Shown here piece by piece: positions 24,158 through 32,293 of a stretch of DNA of 62,100 nt; within the stretch, counting starts at the first letter, position 1; each line of letters opens with the position of its first letter. Origin of the DNA: Saprospiraceae bacterium (GTDB taxonomy: Bacteria; Bacteroidota; Bacteroidia; Chitinophagales; Saprospiraceae); the NCBI GenBank assembly GCA_016710585.1, contig JADJVN010000033.1:1-62100 (forward strand), in the 5' to 3' direction. The position numbers and the translations under genes are program-made. The notes under the pieces are model-generated. The model did no database searches. It was not told where the DNA came from and was given only the letters and a program-made list of their open reading frames with translations.

Positions 24158-26220
24158 TTTACTAAATAATTAAAATCCCCTGTTAAATAAAAATCGATCT
24201 TATAGCTGTCATAGATTTTGATGGCGTTCATGTCTGGCTTAGTGTCAAATGTTGAGACGATTTTTATTTTCTTTGTTTTGATGAGCAGATCTATCTGATT
24301 TTTATCCAATGGAATACTGAGTTTTGATCGTTTTTTGAGATTCACTTTTCCATTGGTTTCTAGGACTCCAGCTGAAATTTTCTGGCTACCGTCGAGTAAT
24401 TTAAATGTTGGATTTCCTGCCTCATCCAAAGCAGTCAATTCGATGCTACTCTCCAATGGGAATCCATTGTCTGCGATAAGATAAAGTATTGCAGATTGAA
24501 TATTTTCTATATTGTTTTGATTTAAATCTAAATCAACAGTATCTGCCAAACTTATTCCTGTTGCAGAAAACTGCAATGGCATTTCAATATTCATATTAAG
24601 ATTCAAAAATTTTCCATCGTAGATAAAATCTTTATAATTGCTTACATTTCCATTGGGATTGGTTTCTAATAGAAAAGAATAATTTATTTTATCAGGCAAA
24701 TTATTGATGTACAAATTGATATTTGAATTTTGTGAATTAATTGTTAGACTAGCATAGCTTGGAGTGACGGGAAGATTGCCATTGAGATCAGTTGCTCTTT
24801 GTATAAGTAGTGGTGCATTATTATAATTTCCGGTAAGAGAAATTGTTGTGTTTTTTCTAGTGTTCACAGATTGCAATTCATTAATTTTTACTTGCGCATC
24901 AGCACCAATAAAATTTTCTGCTTCGATATTGAACTTGACATTTTCTAGGTTAAAATTGCCTTGGACATTTTTAAAGAGATCAATATCTAGACTTGCTGGG
25001 CCGACTTCATATTTTTGTTGTCCTAGATAGCCTGTAGCATATTCTGGTCTTAAATTGACAAAGGATATCTGCGCTCGAAAACTATCTTGAATTGACAGTG
25101 TTTTTTTCTGCCCTGTATATTCTACTTTGGCGATGAATTCATTGTAAGCGGTGTTGAATGTATCTCCATTGGTTCCGGATAGATTTAAGTTGTAACCAGA
25201 AAAATCAAAGGTCTTATCAAATACTGAAAGTCCACCAGGAGGCGCTGGATCTAATGTTTTACTGACTTCAAATGCAATACCGTTTTTTGTCGCACTTGGA
25301 AGCTTATAGCTAAATTGAACCGAATCTTGCAGTGTCGAAAATAATTTTAGAATAATTTGACCAGACTGAATTTTAGAATTTTTTAGAAATACTGGAAGTC
25401 CTTTTAATACAAAAGGTTGCGATTTGTTTATCAGATTTTGTGCAGGAAAAATTGCCGTTGCTATTTTTGGATGTAGATTATAAACATTGATCGAGGCGAT
25501 GACTGCATTGTTAGTATCTATTTTAACTGGGATGCCATTACTGCCTGGAGAAGCGAGGCTAATCAATTGTCCTATTAATTTTCCTTCTACTGTTTTACCA
25601 GCAAGTGAGTAGGTTTTCGTTTCTGTTTTTCCTGCTGCAATTAATGGAAAATTTCCACTGACTAGAAGTTCTCGATTTGAAGCGTTACGTAATTCAAAAA
25701 TGACATTACTTACATCTATAGGCAAGCCATTTTTTAATGTAATATCAATATTTCCTTCTAATAAGGTCATGGTAGTGAAAAGTGAATCTGCATCAATTTC
25801 AATAGCTGGTGAAGACACTGCAGGAATTGCTGGAACTGCAATACTATTGCCATGTTGAGATGCGATAAATAGACCTAAGAATCCAGAATTTCTGCAGATT
25901 TGACCTAATGTAATAGGATAGTCTATTTTGGTATTGTAGAGAGATAGTGAATCGATATTATATGATTTGATCACACCAGTATCATAGAAGCTAAATATAG
26001 AATCGATACGGATGTCATAGAGTTTTTTCTGAAATACCACAGCCAGTTCGCCATTGGCATCTTTTTTAATTAAGCTATCTGCAATAAGATCCTCCAATCC
26101 TATACTTGAATGTAAAAGCGGACTAAGTAAATCTACTTGCCAACTTGGTTCTGATTTTCTGCAATGGAAAGCAAGGATACTAATGCAGAAAAGCAAAATC
26201 AAAGCGTTTTTTAACTTCAT
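24154..26220 (-). CDS. Large lipoprotein of unknown function, coupled to the beta-barrel gene
   Basis: 688 residues from the ATG at 26220. This start puts a lipoprotein signal first (LKNALILLFCISILAFHC, lipid-acceptor Cys at residue 20), which the upstream in-frame ATG at 26385 does not. The mature part begins SWQVDLLSPLLHSSIGLEDLI, a pattern I associate with cell-surface lipoproteins of this phylum, followed by repeated beta-rich segments with conserved Asn/Asp turns. No catalytic motif is visible. The stop overlaps the start of the downstream barrel gene, suggesting a lipoprotein-barrel pair in the outer membrane. Confidence 0.7.
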   Translation of the reverse strand: MKLKNALILLFCISILAFHCRKSEPSWQVDLLSPLLHSSIGLEDLIADSLIKKDANGELAVVFQKKLYDIRIDSIFSFYDTGVIKSYNIDSLSLYNTKIDYPITLGQICRNSGFLGLFIASQHGNSIAVPAIPAVSSPAIEIDADSLFTTMTLLEGNIDITLKNGLPIDVSNVIFELRNASNRELLVSGNFPLIAAGKTETKTYSLAGKTVEGKLIGQLISLASPGSNGIPVKIDTNNAVIASINVYNLHPKIATAIFPAQNLINKSQPFVLKGLPVFLKNSKIQSGQIILKLFSTLQDSVQFSYKLPSATKNGIAFEVSKTLDPAPPGGLSVFDKTFDFSGYNLNLSGTNGDTFNTAYNEFIAKVEYTGQKKTLSIQDSFRAQISFVNLRPEYATGYLGQQKYEVGPASLDIDLFKNVQGNFNLENVKFNIEAENFIGADAQVKINELQSVNTRKNTTISLTGNYNNAPLLIQRATDLNGNLPVTPSYASLTINSQNSNINLYINNLPDKINYSFLLETNPNGNVSNYKDFIYDGKFLNLNMNIEMPLQFSATGISLADTVDLDLNQNNIENIQSAILYLIADNGFPLESSIELTALDEAGNPTFKLLDGSQKISAGVLETNGKVNLKKRSKLSIPLDKNQIDLLIKTKKIKIVSTFDTKPDMNAIKIYDSYKIDFYLTGDFNYLVK

Positions 26221-26413
26221 ATAAGTCAGTTTAAATGTTTTGTTTTGTTTGCGTTGATCAAAGATAAGTGTAAATTTAAAATCTGTTAAAATTTTAATTG
26301 TTTGATCTAGGATTACTTGGATTACCTTGTTGTATGTCCTTTGATCAAACATGATAGCTTGATTTCTAGATTTCCATTGATACAAGAAAATCTGTGATTA
26401 TTTTGCACGAGAT

Positions 26414-27142
26414 TTATCTATTCAAATGCGTTAGGATAAAGAAGGACTCTTCCAAAGCCTTAACATGATGAGTAATATTTTCCTGTAGTACGATCATTTG
26501 GCCTTGGTTTAATTGAGTGATTTGCTCTGCTGCTCCAAATTCTATTTTACCCAAAACAATCTGTACACAGATAGGCCCTTTTGCTTTGTGTGGCTTTAGT
26601 TCAGCATGAGCATGAAGTCCTATAAGTACAATTGTCATTGACTCTGATTTAAATAGGGTCATAGAATTTCGATCGCTCTTGGCCCAAGTCGCTTCACTTT
26701 TAATTTTTTGGATGGACTCATTGATATCCAGCTCTACTAATGGCCCATTTAACATGCGTTCACCATCTGGTCGCAGTGGAGTTGCATTACTTGATTTATT
26801 TTCTACTATGTTGTTGGTTTTTTGATGTGTTTCGAGTTTTTCAATCAATTTTGAACTTGTTTCATCCGCCGAAAGCCCATATCCATTTACTAATGTCCCT
26901 TTGAGGTTAAATTTTTCGGATGAAATAGCATAAAGCACTGCTTGATATTCAGGGTCTGAATCCCCTTCAAATCGATAGACCTGATCTATTTTAAATTCTT
27001 CAGGAGACAGTGAGATATTGCTTTTATCACACACGATGCATTCCTCTTTTATATTAAAGTCATGCGTATAACCTAGTTTGAGAAGCTCATTTAAGGTTTC
27101 TGACAAGGTGCCATAAATTTCATTTAAATTTTTCGCTTTCAT
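26414..27142 (-). CDS. Fusion of a small 'PRPP synthetase-like' domain with a cupin
   Basis: 242 residues. Residues 1-105 (ETLNELLKLGYTHDFNIKEEC, then PEEFKIDQVYRFEG and DPEYQAVLYAIS, then KGTLVNGYG) match a roughly 100-residue Bacteroidota family usually labelled phosphoribosylpyrophosphate synthetase, although it lacks PRPP synthetase motifs. After a linker, residues 130-242 form a cupin barrel (HAHAELKPHKAKGPICVQIVLG...LNQGQMIVLQENITHHVKA), with His residues placed for metal or ligand binding. The two parts are normally separate genes. Function is unknown; a sensing or stress role is only a guess. Confidence 0.7.
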   Translation of the reverse strand: MKAKNLNEIYGTLSETLNELLKLGYTHDFNIKEECIVCDKSNISLSPEEFKIDQVYRFEGDSDPEYQAVLYAISSEKFNLKGTLVNGYGLSADETSSKLIEKLETHQKTNNIVENKSSNATPLRPDGERMLNGPLVELDINESIQKIKSEATWAKSDRNSMTLFKSESMTIVLIGLHAHAELKPHKAKGPICVQIVLGKIEFGAAEQITQLNQGQMIVLQENITHHVKALEESFFILTHLNR

Positions 27143-27378
27143 AATTCAAGGCTTTATTGCGATTCCGATATTTATGTAACAGCGAAATAGCGTAGGAGTT
27201 GTAAGTGGTTTGAGCTGGTGCTATTTATGGTCAATAGTTCCAGAGGGACTTTATTTTATTCAAATCTTTGATGGTAACAATTTGATCTATGAACAAAATT
27301 AATCTATTTCTCAATAAACCTTTTAAATAAATATTTAACTAAGGAAAATAGGCATCGAAACATTTGTACTCGGATAAA

Positions 27379-27615
27379 TCAATTCGACGAGTTTAACTTT
27401 CTCCAAGCATGAAAAGCCTCCTTTACTTCTCTTGATTTATAACTTGAATGAGCAAAATTATTGAACTTAATTCTGTTGTCAACTTCAAATACCATAGTAT
27501 TAATGAGGTGTTTTATGACTTGCTTTTGAGTTTTATTTTTAGCATACTTCTCTACATCGGATTTAAATGATACAGTGAGGGCATTATATAGTCTAAGGGT
27601 ATGGCTTAAGTTTTT
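27379..27615 (-). pseudogene. Degenerate open frame without a start codon
   Basis: 79 codons open between stops. The reading is protein-like: TLRLYNALTVSFKSDVEKYA, then KNKTQKQVIKHLINTMVFEV, then NNFAHSSYKSREVKEAFHAW. No ATG, GTG or TTG precedes the conserved-looking part (the only ATG is mid-frame), so it looks like the 3' remnant of a lost gene. I do not recognise the family. Confidence 0.4.
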
Positions 27616-27661
27616 TCATTGAAATATTGCGTATCAAAATGGCAGTTGTATTGACGATTAT

Positions 27662-27744
27662 TTGTTCTAAAACACAGACAGATTTAGCGCATTTTTGTTC
27701 CAAAACATAGGTGAATTGTACATTTTTTTGTTCTAAAATATAGG
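27662..27744. repeat. Three 33-bp-spaced repeats (TTGTTCtAAAAcAtAGg)
   Basis: Copies start at 27662, 27695 and 27728, exactly 33 bp apart, with core TTGTTCYAAAAYAYAGR. Between the cores the sequence is only partly conserved (a T-rich run precedes each core). Several short, regularly spaced copies near a terminus are typical of IS21-family transposase-binding ends; that link is inference, and no transposase gene is present. Confidence 0.6.
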
Positions 27745-27873
27745 TAGTTACCATTCAAATTCCAGAATAAACGGTTTTGATTTAATGGATAATAAATACT
27801 AATTAACTGAAAAAGGGCTTTTCAATTATGGTTTTGTTGTAATGTGTGAGTTTGTCTAGCTTGTGGCAGAACT

Positions 27874-28671
27874 CTAAAGCAAAGATTTTTGTTTTAGAAT
27901 AGACGAAATTTCGTCAACGGCTATTCCTGAAATTTTTGACAATAATTCCAAGCTAATTCCAGATTTAAATCCTTGTATAATCATTTCGATTTTGCCTTGG
28001 CTAATCCCTTGTTTATAAAGGGTATCATTTTCGATATCGATTAATATTGGCATACTTTGTAAGATTTTGATTGTTTTATCATCGATTTTTCGCAATCTTG
28101 AGATAAAGATAAGCTGCTGAATATATTTTTGCAATAGGGCCTTGTCCTTAATTGCATTTTTTAGCTTATTTATAATAGAACGCAGAATTTCTTCAGTTTG
28201 TTCCTTATTGTAATTGGATAATACTGCAAGAATTAATTCTTCAGGTATCTGTGAACTTAAAAGTTTATCAGAGTTGATTGTACATAGATTGATTATTTCA
28301 AATTTGGTAAAAATCTGATCGGGCTGTAATTCCGAGATCATAGTCGATGGTTTTTCTCCAAGATAGACAACAAAATGTCGTATAGGCAATTTGAATTTTT
28401 TAAAAAGTAGCCCATGATATTCAGCTACTCGAAATATCATATTTGTGTCATTACTAGATTGGAATTCAAGATGCAGCAAAAAGTTGCTTCCATCTTCTAG
28501 CTTTACTTCATAAATAAAATCTACCTCTCGTTCAATAGTACTTTGAATCTTAGCAGTCAGAGATTTTCTATAAACCAATTTACTACCCAAATAAGATTCT
28601 ACCAATGGAAGAAAAATCATTTCGGCATTCTCTTTGAATATTTTGTCGTAGATATTATTTTCTTGATTCAT
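27874..28671 (-). CDS. Rpn-family PD-(D/E)XK nuclease / putative transposase
   Basis: 265 residues: an N-terminal PD-(D/E)XK nuclease fold with EREVDFIYEVKLEDGSNFLLHLEFQS, where D, then E-x-Q, is the usual active-site pattern of Rpn/YhgA-like proteins. A helical C-terminal region ends in a tail of the GISQGKIEMIIQGF type seen in this family. Rpn proteins are DNA endonucleases that promote recombination, and they are often multicopy and horizontally moved. This copy seems intact. It sits among relics and is transcribed away from htpG (174 bp between starts). Confidence 0.82.
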   Translation of the reverse strand: MNQENNIYDKIFKENAEMIFLPLVESYLGSKLVYRKSLTAKIQSTIEREVDFIYEVKLEDGSNFLLHLEFQSSNDTNMIFRVAEYHGLLFKKFKLPIRHFVVYLGEKPSTMISELQPDQIFTKFEIINLCTINSDKLLSSQIPEELILAVLSNYNKEQTEEILRSIINKLKNAIKDKALLQKYIQQLIFISRLRKIDDKTIKILQSMPILIDIENDTLYKQGISQGKIEMIIQGFKSGISLELLSKISGIAVDEISSILKQKSLL

Positions 28672-28800
28672 TTAGGTATAAAAATGTTTGTAAATATAAT
28701 TTAGATGTTCCATTTGGCAAAATAATTTATTAGTTAATTATAAGTGAGCCAACCCATATTGATAAAATTGGAATTTGTCAAATTGTCAGCATTTTGCGAC

Positions 28801-28815
28801 TGGCACAGACTTTGA
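28801..28815 (+). promoter_or_regulatory. Candidate sigma-54-type promoter upstream of htpG
   Basis: TGGCACAGACTTTGA has GG and GA ten bases apart, close to the -24 (GG) / -12 (GC) elements of sigma-54 promoters; only the last base of the -12 dinucleotide deviates. A start about 12 bp downstream would leave a leader of about 20 nt before the htpG ATG. No other promoter pattern is obvious in this 174-bp divergent spacer. Confidence 0.4.
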
Positions 28816-28844
28816 CCCCTTGTTTTTACTAAATTCAATCAATT

Positions 28845-30122
28845 ATGATGCAAAGTGGTAAAATATCAGTTCAAACGGAGAATATATTCCCTATTATTAA
28901 GAAGTTTTTGTACAGTGAGCAGGAGATCTTCCTTCGCGAATTGGTGTCGAATGCAATGGATGCTACGACAAAGATCAAAACACTGTCTTCTCGTGGTGAA
29001 GCCAAAGGTGAACTTGGTCATCTCATGATAGAGATTATCCCCAATAAAGAAGCAAAGACGCTTACTATCAGCGATAGAGGGCTCGGTATGGATGCCGAAG
29101 AAGTCAATAAATATCTCAATCAGGTAGCATTCTCATCTGCACAAGAATTCCTTGATAAATATAAAGATGAAGCCAATATCATCGGACATTTTGGACTTGG
29201 ATTTTACTCAGCATTTATGGTGGCAAACAAGGTTGAGGTCATCACTAAGTCGTATAAAGAAAATGCAGAAGCGGTAAAATGGACTTGCACTGGTGACACA
29301 GAATTTACGATTGAGTCTGCCGAAAAGTCAGATCGCGGGACTGACATTGTCTTGCACTTGAGCGAGGATTGTCTAGACTATGCAGAGAGTTATAAAATTG
29401 AAGGCTTGCTTGAGAAGTTTTGTAAATTCTTGCCCTTCCCAATTAAGCTTGGAACAAAGAAAGAAAAACAAAAAGAAGGCGATGTAGAGACTGAAATCGA
29501 AGTAGATAATATCATCAATAATACAAATCCGATCTGGAAGAAAAATCCAACGGAATTGACAGATGATGATTATAAAAAATTCTATCAAGAATTGTATCCA
29601 TTTTCTTCGGAGCCATTGTTTTGGATTCACTTGAATATCGACTATCCATTTAATCTCACTGGCGTTTTGTATTTTCCAAAAATCAAAAATCAATTTGAGA
29701 TTCAAAAAAATAAAATTCATCTTTACTCCAACCAAGTGTTTGTGACGGATGATGTAAAGGAAATCGTACCTGAGTTTTTGATGTTGTTGCATGGAGTGAT
29801 TGACTCTCCAGATATTCCTCTCAATGTGTCTCGTTCATATCTTCAGTCTGATGCGAATGTGCGAAAAATCACTTCTTACATCACAAGAAAAGTGGCTGAA
29901 AAATTGCATGATTTGTTCAAGAAGGATAGAACTGATTTTGAAAAGAAATGGGACGATATCGGCACATTCATAAAATATGGAATTATTTCTGAAGAAAAAT
30001 TTGCTGAGAAAGCCAATAGTTTTGCATTGTTGAAAAATACGAAATCTGAGTATAAAACAATCGAAGAATACAAAGAAAAATCAAAGACACTCAGACGGAT
30101 AAAAATAATAAACTTACAGTAA
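28845..30122 (+). CDS. htpG: Molecular chaperone HtpG (Hsp90), N-terminal and middle parts (frameshifted)
   Basis: An ATP-dependent cytosolic chaperone that remodels client proteins, often with DnaK. The GHKL ATPase site is clear: FLRELVSNAMDA, the DRGLGMD loop and GHFGLGFYSAFMVA. The middle domain follows (PLNVSRSYLQSDANVRKI). The frame ends falsely after SKTLRRIKIINLQ; one extra A in 'tcaaagac' (about 30085) gives SKDTQTDKNNKLTVIYTND and joins the C-terminal piece. Two ATGs are adjacent (28845 and 28848); the second matches the usual MQ-x-GKISVQTENIF start. Confidence 0.95.
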   Translation: MMQSGKISVQTENIFPIIKKFLYSEQEIFLRELVSNAMDATTKIKTLSSRGEAKGELGHLMIEIIPNKEAKTLTISDRGLGMDAEEVNKYLNQVAFSSAQEFLDKYKDEANIIGHFGLGFYSAFMVANKVEVITKSYKENAEAVKWTCTGDTEFTIESAEKSDRGTDIVLHLSEDCLDYAESYKIEGLLEKFCKFLPFPIKLGTKKEKQKEGDVETEIEVDNIINNTNPIWKKNPTELTDDDYKKFYQELYPFSSEPLFWIHLNIDYPFNLTGVLYFPKIKNQFEIQKNKIHLYSNQVFVTDDVKEIVPEFLMLLHGVIDSPDIPLNVSRSYLQSDANVRKITSYITRKVAEKLHDLFKKDRTDFEKKWDDIGTFIKYGIISEEKFAEKANSFALLKNTKSEYKTIEEYKEKSKTLRRIKIINLQ

Positions 30123-30154
30123 TCTACACCAATGATGCAAAGCTGCATTATTCA

Positions 30155-30706
30155 TTGATCACTGCTTGTGAAGACAAGGGATATGATGTCCTGGTGATGG
30201 ATAATATCATCGACAATCATTTCATCCAACAGTTGGAATACAAAGCCGAAATGAGCTTCAAGCGTGTTGACTCCGAGACAGTGGATAATCTTATAGAGAA
30301 AGACACTACATATGAATCTGTTCTTTCTGAAGCAGATCAAACTTCGATAGCAGAAATATTCAAAGCTATCTCTTTGAACAAAGGTACATCAACAGAGCTT
30401 AAAGCTCTCTCACCAAATGATCCACCATTACAAATCGTAAGACCAGAATTCATGAGACGTATGAGCGAGATGCAGCACATGATGACGATGATGAAAGGCG
30501 AAGGTGAAGACATGTTCAAAGAAGCATACAATGTCATCATCAATAGCAACCATCCTGTCATCGCACAAAAGATCAATGCTGCAGAATCAACAGAAAGAAA
30601 ATCTGAATTGGCTACAAATCTGTTTGAACTTGCATTGCTTGATCAGAATATGTTGAAGGGCGAAGCCTTGAGTAAATTTGTGAAGAAGAGTTTGGAGAGG
30701 ATTTAA
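30155..30706 (+). CDS. htpG: HtpG, C-terminal dimerisation part
   Basis: In-frame continuation of htpG after the shift near 30085. The frame is open from about 30086, and 30155 is only an internal start candidate. It contains the end of the middle domain (VLVMDNIIDNHFIQQLEYK) and the C-terminal dimerisation domain (FKEAYNVIINSNHPVIAQKI). Together the two parts give a protein of about 620 residues, normal for HtpG. Confidence 0.9.
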   Translation: MITACEDKGYDVLVMDNIIDNHFIQQLEYKAEMSFKRVDSETVDNLIEKDTTYESVLSEADQTSIAEIFKAISLNKGTSTELKALSPNDPPLQIVRPEFMRRMSEMQHMMTMMKGEGEDMFKEAYNVIINSNHPVIAQKINAAESTERKSELATNLFELALLDQNMLKGEALSKFVKKSLERI

Positions 30707-31069
30707 TTTGTTTAATTAGCTAATGTGATAATGAGTTAATGTGAGAATTGGATAATTTGCAAATTTGAAAATATGCAAATTTGCAAATGGTTAGGGGTAT
30801 TTTAGTGTGGACTAGCTTAAAATGCTTAGACATTCTTCGTTGGTCGTTTGAAACTGCGATCCTATATTATTTGAATTTATAATTCAATTCTTCTGTATAA
30901 GATACATAAACTTTCCGATGCAATTATTGCTGCTATTGCATTTATTTGCGATTTAGAATTGATCACTTGCAATATCTCGAGCTTTAAGGATATTGATGGC
31001 GTGAAACTAATTGGTTGATTTAATTTGTAGGGAACTTGACTTATGACTCAGCTGGGATAACTCATCGAG
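30707..31069. other. Interval after htpG (363 bp) with AT repeats and a PIN-toxin relic
   Basis: The first 90 bp consist of short near-repeats around 'aatttgcaaatttg' and 'taatgtgataatgagttaatg', low-complexity spacer sequence. A toxin-gene remnant lies at 30875-31018 (listed separately). No intact gene is present. Confidence 0.55.
30875..31018 (+). pseudogene. VapC-like PIN-domain toxin remnant (C-terminal end)
   Basis: The last 48 codons read IHKLSDAIIAAIAFICDLEL, then ITCNISSFKDIDGVKLIG and stop. This matches the C-terminal block of VapC ribonucleases (family pattern LPDAIIAATAL...LVTRNxxDFxxIxGLKxI), including the acidic D of SDAIIAA. The final acidic residue of the N-x-x-DF motif is replaced by Ser. 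A stop at 30872-30874 closes the frame upstream; the N-terminal two-thirds and any antitoxin are gone. Confidence 0.6.
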
Positions 31070-31453
31070 CTACCTAAATTTATAGACACATGGAAACGAA
31101 TCAGGTTGAGGAATATTAAATCTAGAATAATCTTCTTTGGTTATCAGAATTTGAGAGTTTGATGGATTTGGAGAGTCATATCCTACTTTAAAAAATTTTC
31201 CTTCTAAGCACTTCTTATCAATTTCATAAATTCCATAACCATTTTGTTCAATGTATTCAGTTCCATTATTATCAAATTTATAACGTACGGTATATTCTGA
31301 TTCTTTAACTCCTTTACCAACAAAAATTATTGATGCGTTTACATATTTTAAATTTTTTCTGATCATAGTATATTTTCGCATTTCAATAAAGTAACTTAAA
31401 ACAAACATTATAATTAATAATACTAGTATTAATTTTACAATTTTAGTTGTCAT
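31070..31453 (-). CDS. Small membrane-anchored protein of unknown function
   Basis: 127 residues: one N-terminal transmembrane helix (IVKLILVLLIIMFVLSYF), then an extracytoplasmic beta-rich domain ending FFKVGYDSPNPSNSQILI. The last motif resembles the KVGY-DPxNP-S ending of DUF3592-type domains, but the similarity is short. It is a lone gene in an accessory strip, with no operon partner. Confidence 0.55.
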   Translation of the reverse strand: MTTKIVKLILVLLIIMFVLSYFIEMRKYTMIRKNLKYVNASIIFVGKGVKESEYTVRYKFDNNGTEYIEQNGYGIYEIDKKCLEGKFFKVGYDSPNPSNSQILITKEDYSRFNIPQPDSFPCVYKFR

Positions 31454-31540
31454 TTTAATTGTGTTGGTAAAACTTTGAAATTAACTATTCTAGTTCAATT
31501 TCATTTAATAAGATTTTTTTGATTTCTTATGATCATAATC

Positions 31541-31708
31541 CTAGCAATATTTTATTTTACATTTTTTCCCCAAGCTGCCACAAGTCTTTGACTTGCGCCA
31601 TATTTTATTTTTGTATTCTATTTGAGTAAAAACATCCACCCATCCAACTGTAGCAAAGCTAACAAAATATATTCCTTCTGGATCTAGAAATTTGTATTTA
31701 GTGCTCAT
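31541..31708 (-). pseudogene. REP-associated tyrosine transposase (RAYT), N-terminal remnant
   Basis: The ATG at 31708 opens MSTKYKFLDPEGIYFVSF and continues ATVGWVDVFTQIEYKN, the typical start of Y1-type IS200-like RAYTs of Bacteroidota. After about 35 codons the frame runs into the REP hairpin and stops at 31541. The catalytic HUH motif and tyrosine are absent. Confidence 0.65.
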
Positions 31709-31856
31709 AATACAAAAATAATACTTGTATCTTAATATTCCAAATATTCCGTTGAGGAATAATTTATTAATGTTTCTATTGCTTATTATTATTCCATCAG
31801 CAGTACTTCTTGTTTTAGTTTCATCAGCACAAGTCTAAGACTTGAGCTAGCTGGGG
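31568..31856 (-). mobile_element. RAYT-derived non-autonomous element 1 with inverted REP-like ends
   Basis: Left end: CCCCAAGCTGCCACAAGTC followed by TTTGACTTGCGCC. Right end: AGCACAAGTCTAAGACTTG followed by AGCTAGCTGGGG. The two ends are inverted copies of each other, and each contains its own hairpin CAAGTC-N3-GACTTG. Inside, on the minus strand, lies the beginning of a REP-associated tyrosine transposase gene (31541-31708). The rest of the transposase is missing, so this is an internal-deletion derivative that would need a transposase in trans. Confidence 0.7.
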
Positions 31857-31858
31857 AA

Positions 31859-32293
31859 TTATTCTGGGTAGATTACATATAATGGTTCTAAACTCAATTT
31901 AGCATTTAGGTTTTCAATTACCTTCTCAATCTCGATAACGGCTTTTATATAATTGTATTTTTCAAATCTAAATGTCAGCAAAGTGTAATTTCTTTGAATA
32001 TTCCAAGTAATCAAATTTTTATCATGAATCACTTCAATATAATCCCAACCTGCATCATCAGCTATTCCTGAAATACCTGTAAATAATAAATAATTACCTG
32101 ATTGAGAAATACTTTTCTTTAATTCCTTAAAAACTAAAAAACTATCTTGAAAATAAAAGATCGTAAAAAGGTCGACTTCATCTACAAAAACCAAGGTGTA
32201 AGCAATGTTAGAAAATGAAATTCCATCAATTTCTAGTATTTCATTTTCTCGCACTTCCTTTAACTTAAAATTTATTTTGTTGATAGAATCCAT
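31859..32293 (-). CDS. Orphan protein of unknown function between two RAYT-derived elements
   Basis: 144 residues, no signal peptide or membrane segment, acidic. It begins MDSINKINFKLKEVRENEIL, contains GYxLLFTGISGIADDAGWDYIEV-like beta strands and ends LSLEPLYVIYPE. I do not recognise the family; size and acidity would suit an immunity-type protein, but nothing proves it. Its stop lies 3 bp from element 1 and its start 27 bp from element 2, so the gene fills the space between two direct copies of the element. Confidence 0.55.
   Translation of the reverse strand: MDSINKINFKLKEVRENEILEIDGISFSNIAYTLVFVDEVDLFTIFYFQDSFLVFKELKKSISQSGNYLLFTGISGIADDAGWDYIEVIHDKNLITWNIQRNYTLLTFRFEKYNYIKAVIEIEKVIENLNAKLSLEPLYVIYPE

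Larger units (their letters stand above)
27143..27873. other. Gene-poor interval with relics (731 bp)
   Basis: There is no intact gene. It holds a coding-like remnant on the minus strand (27379-27615) and three copies of a 33-bp-spaced repeat (27662-27744), both listed separately. The rest is AT-rich with many stops in all frames. Confidence 0.6.
31454..31858. other. Interval occupied by RAYT-derived element 1
   Basis: 405 bp without an intact gene. From 31568 to 31856 it is a REP-bounded element (listed separately); 31454-31567 is AT-rich spacer. Confidence 0.6.

Noticed and set aside
26221..26385. Longer start for the large lipoprotein (ATG at 26385)
   Set aside because: It would place 55 polar residues before the lipoprotein signal peptide and destroy export.
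30707..31069. IS605-type transposase tail on the minus strand (AINILKARDIAS)
   Set aside because: Only a dozen residues fit, whereas the plus strand of the same bases gives a longer match to the end of a PIN toxin.
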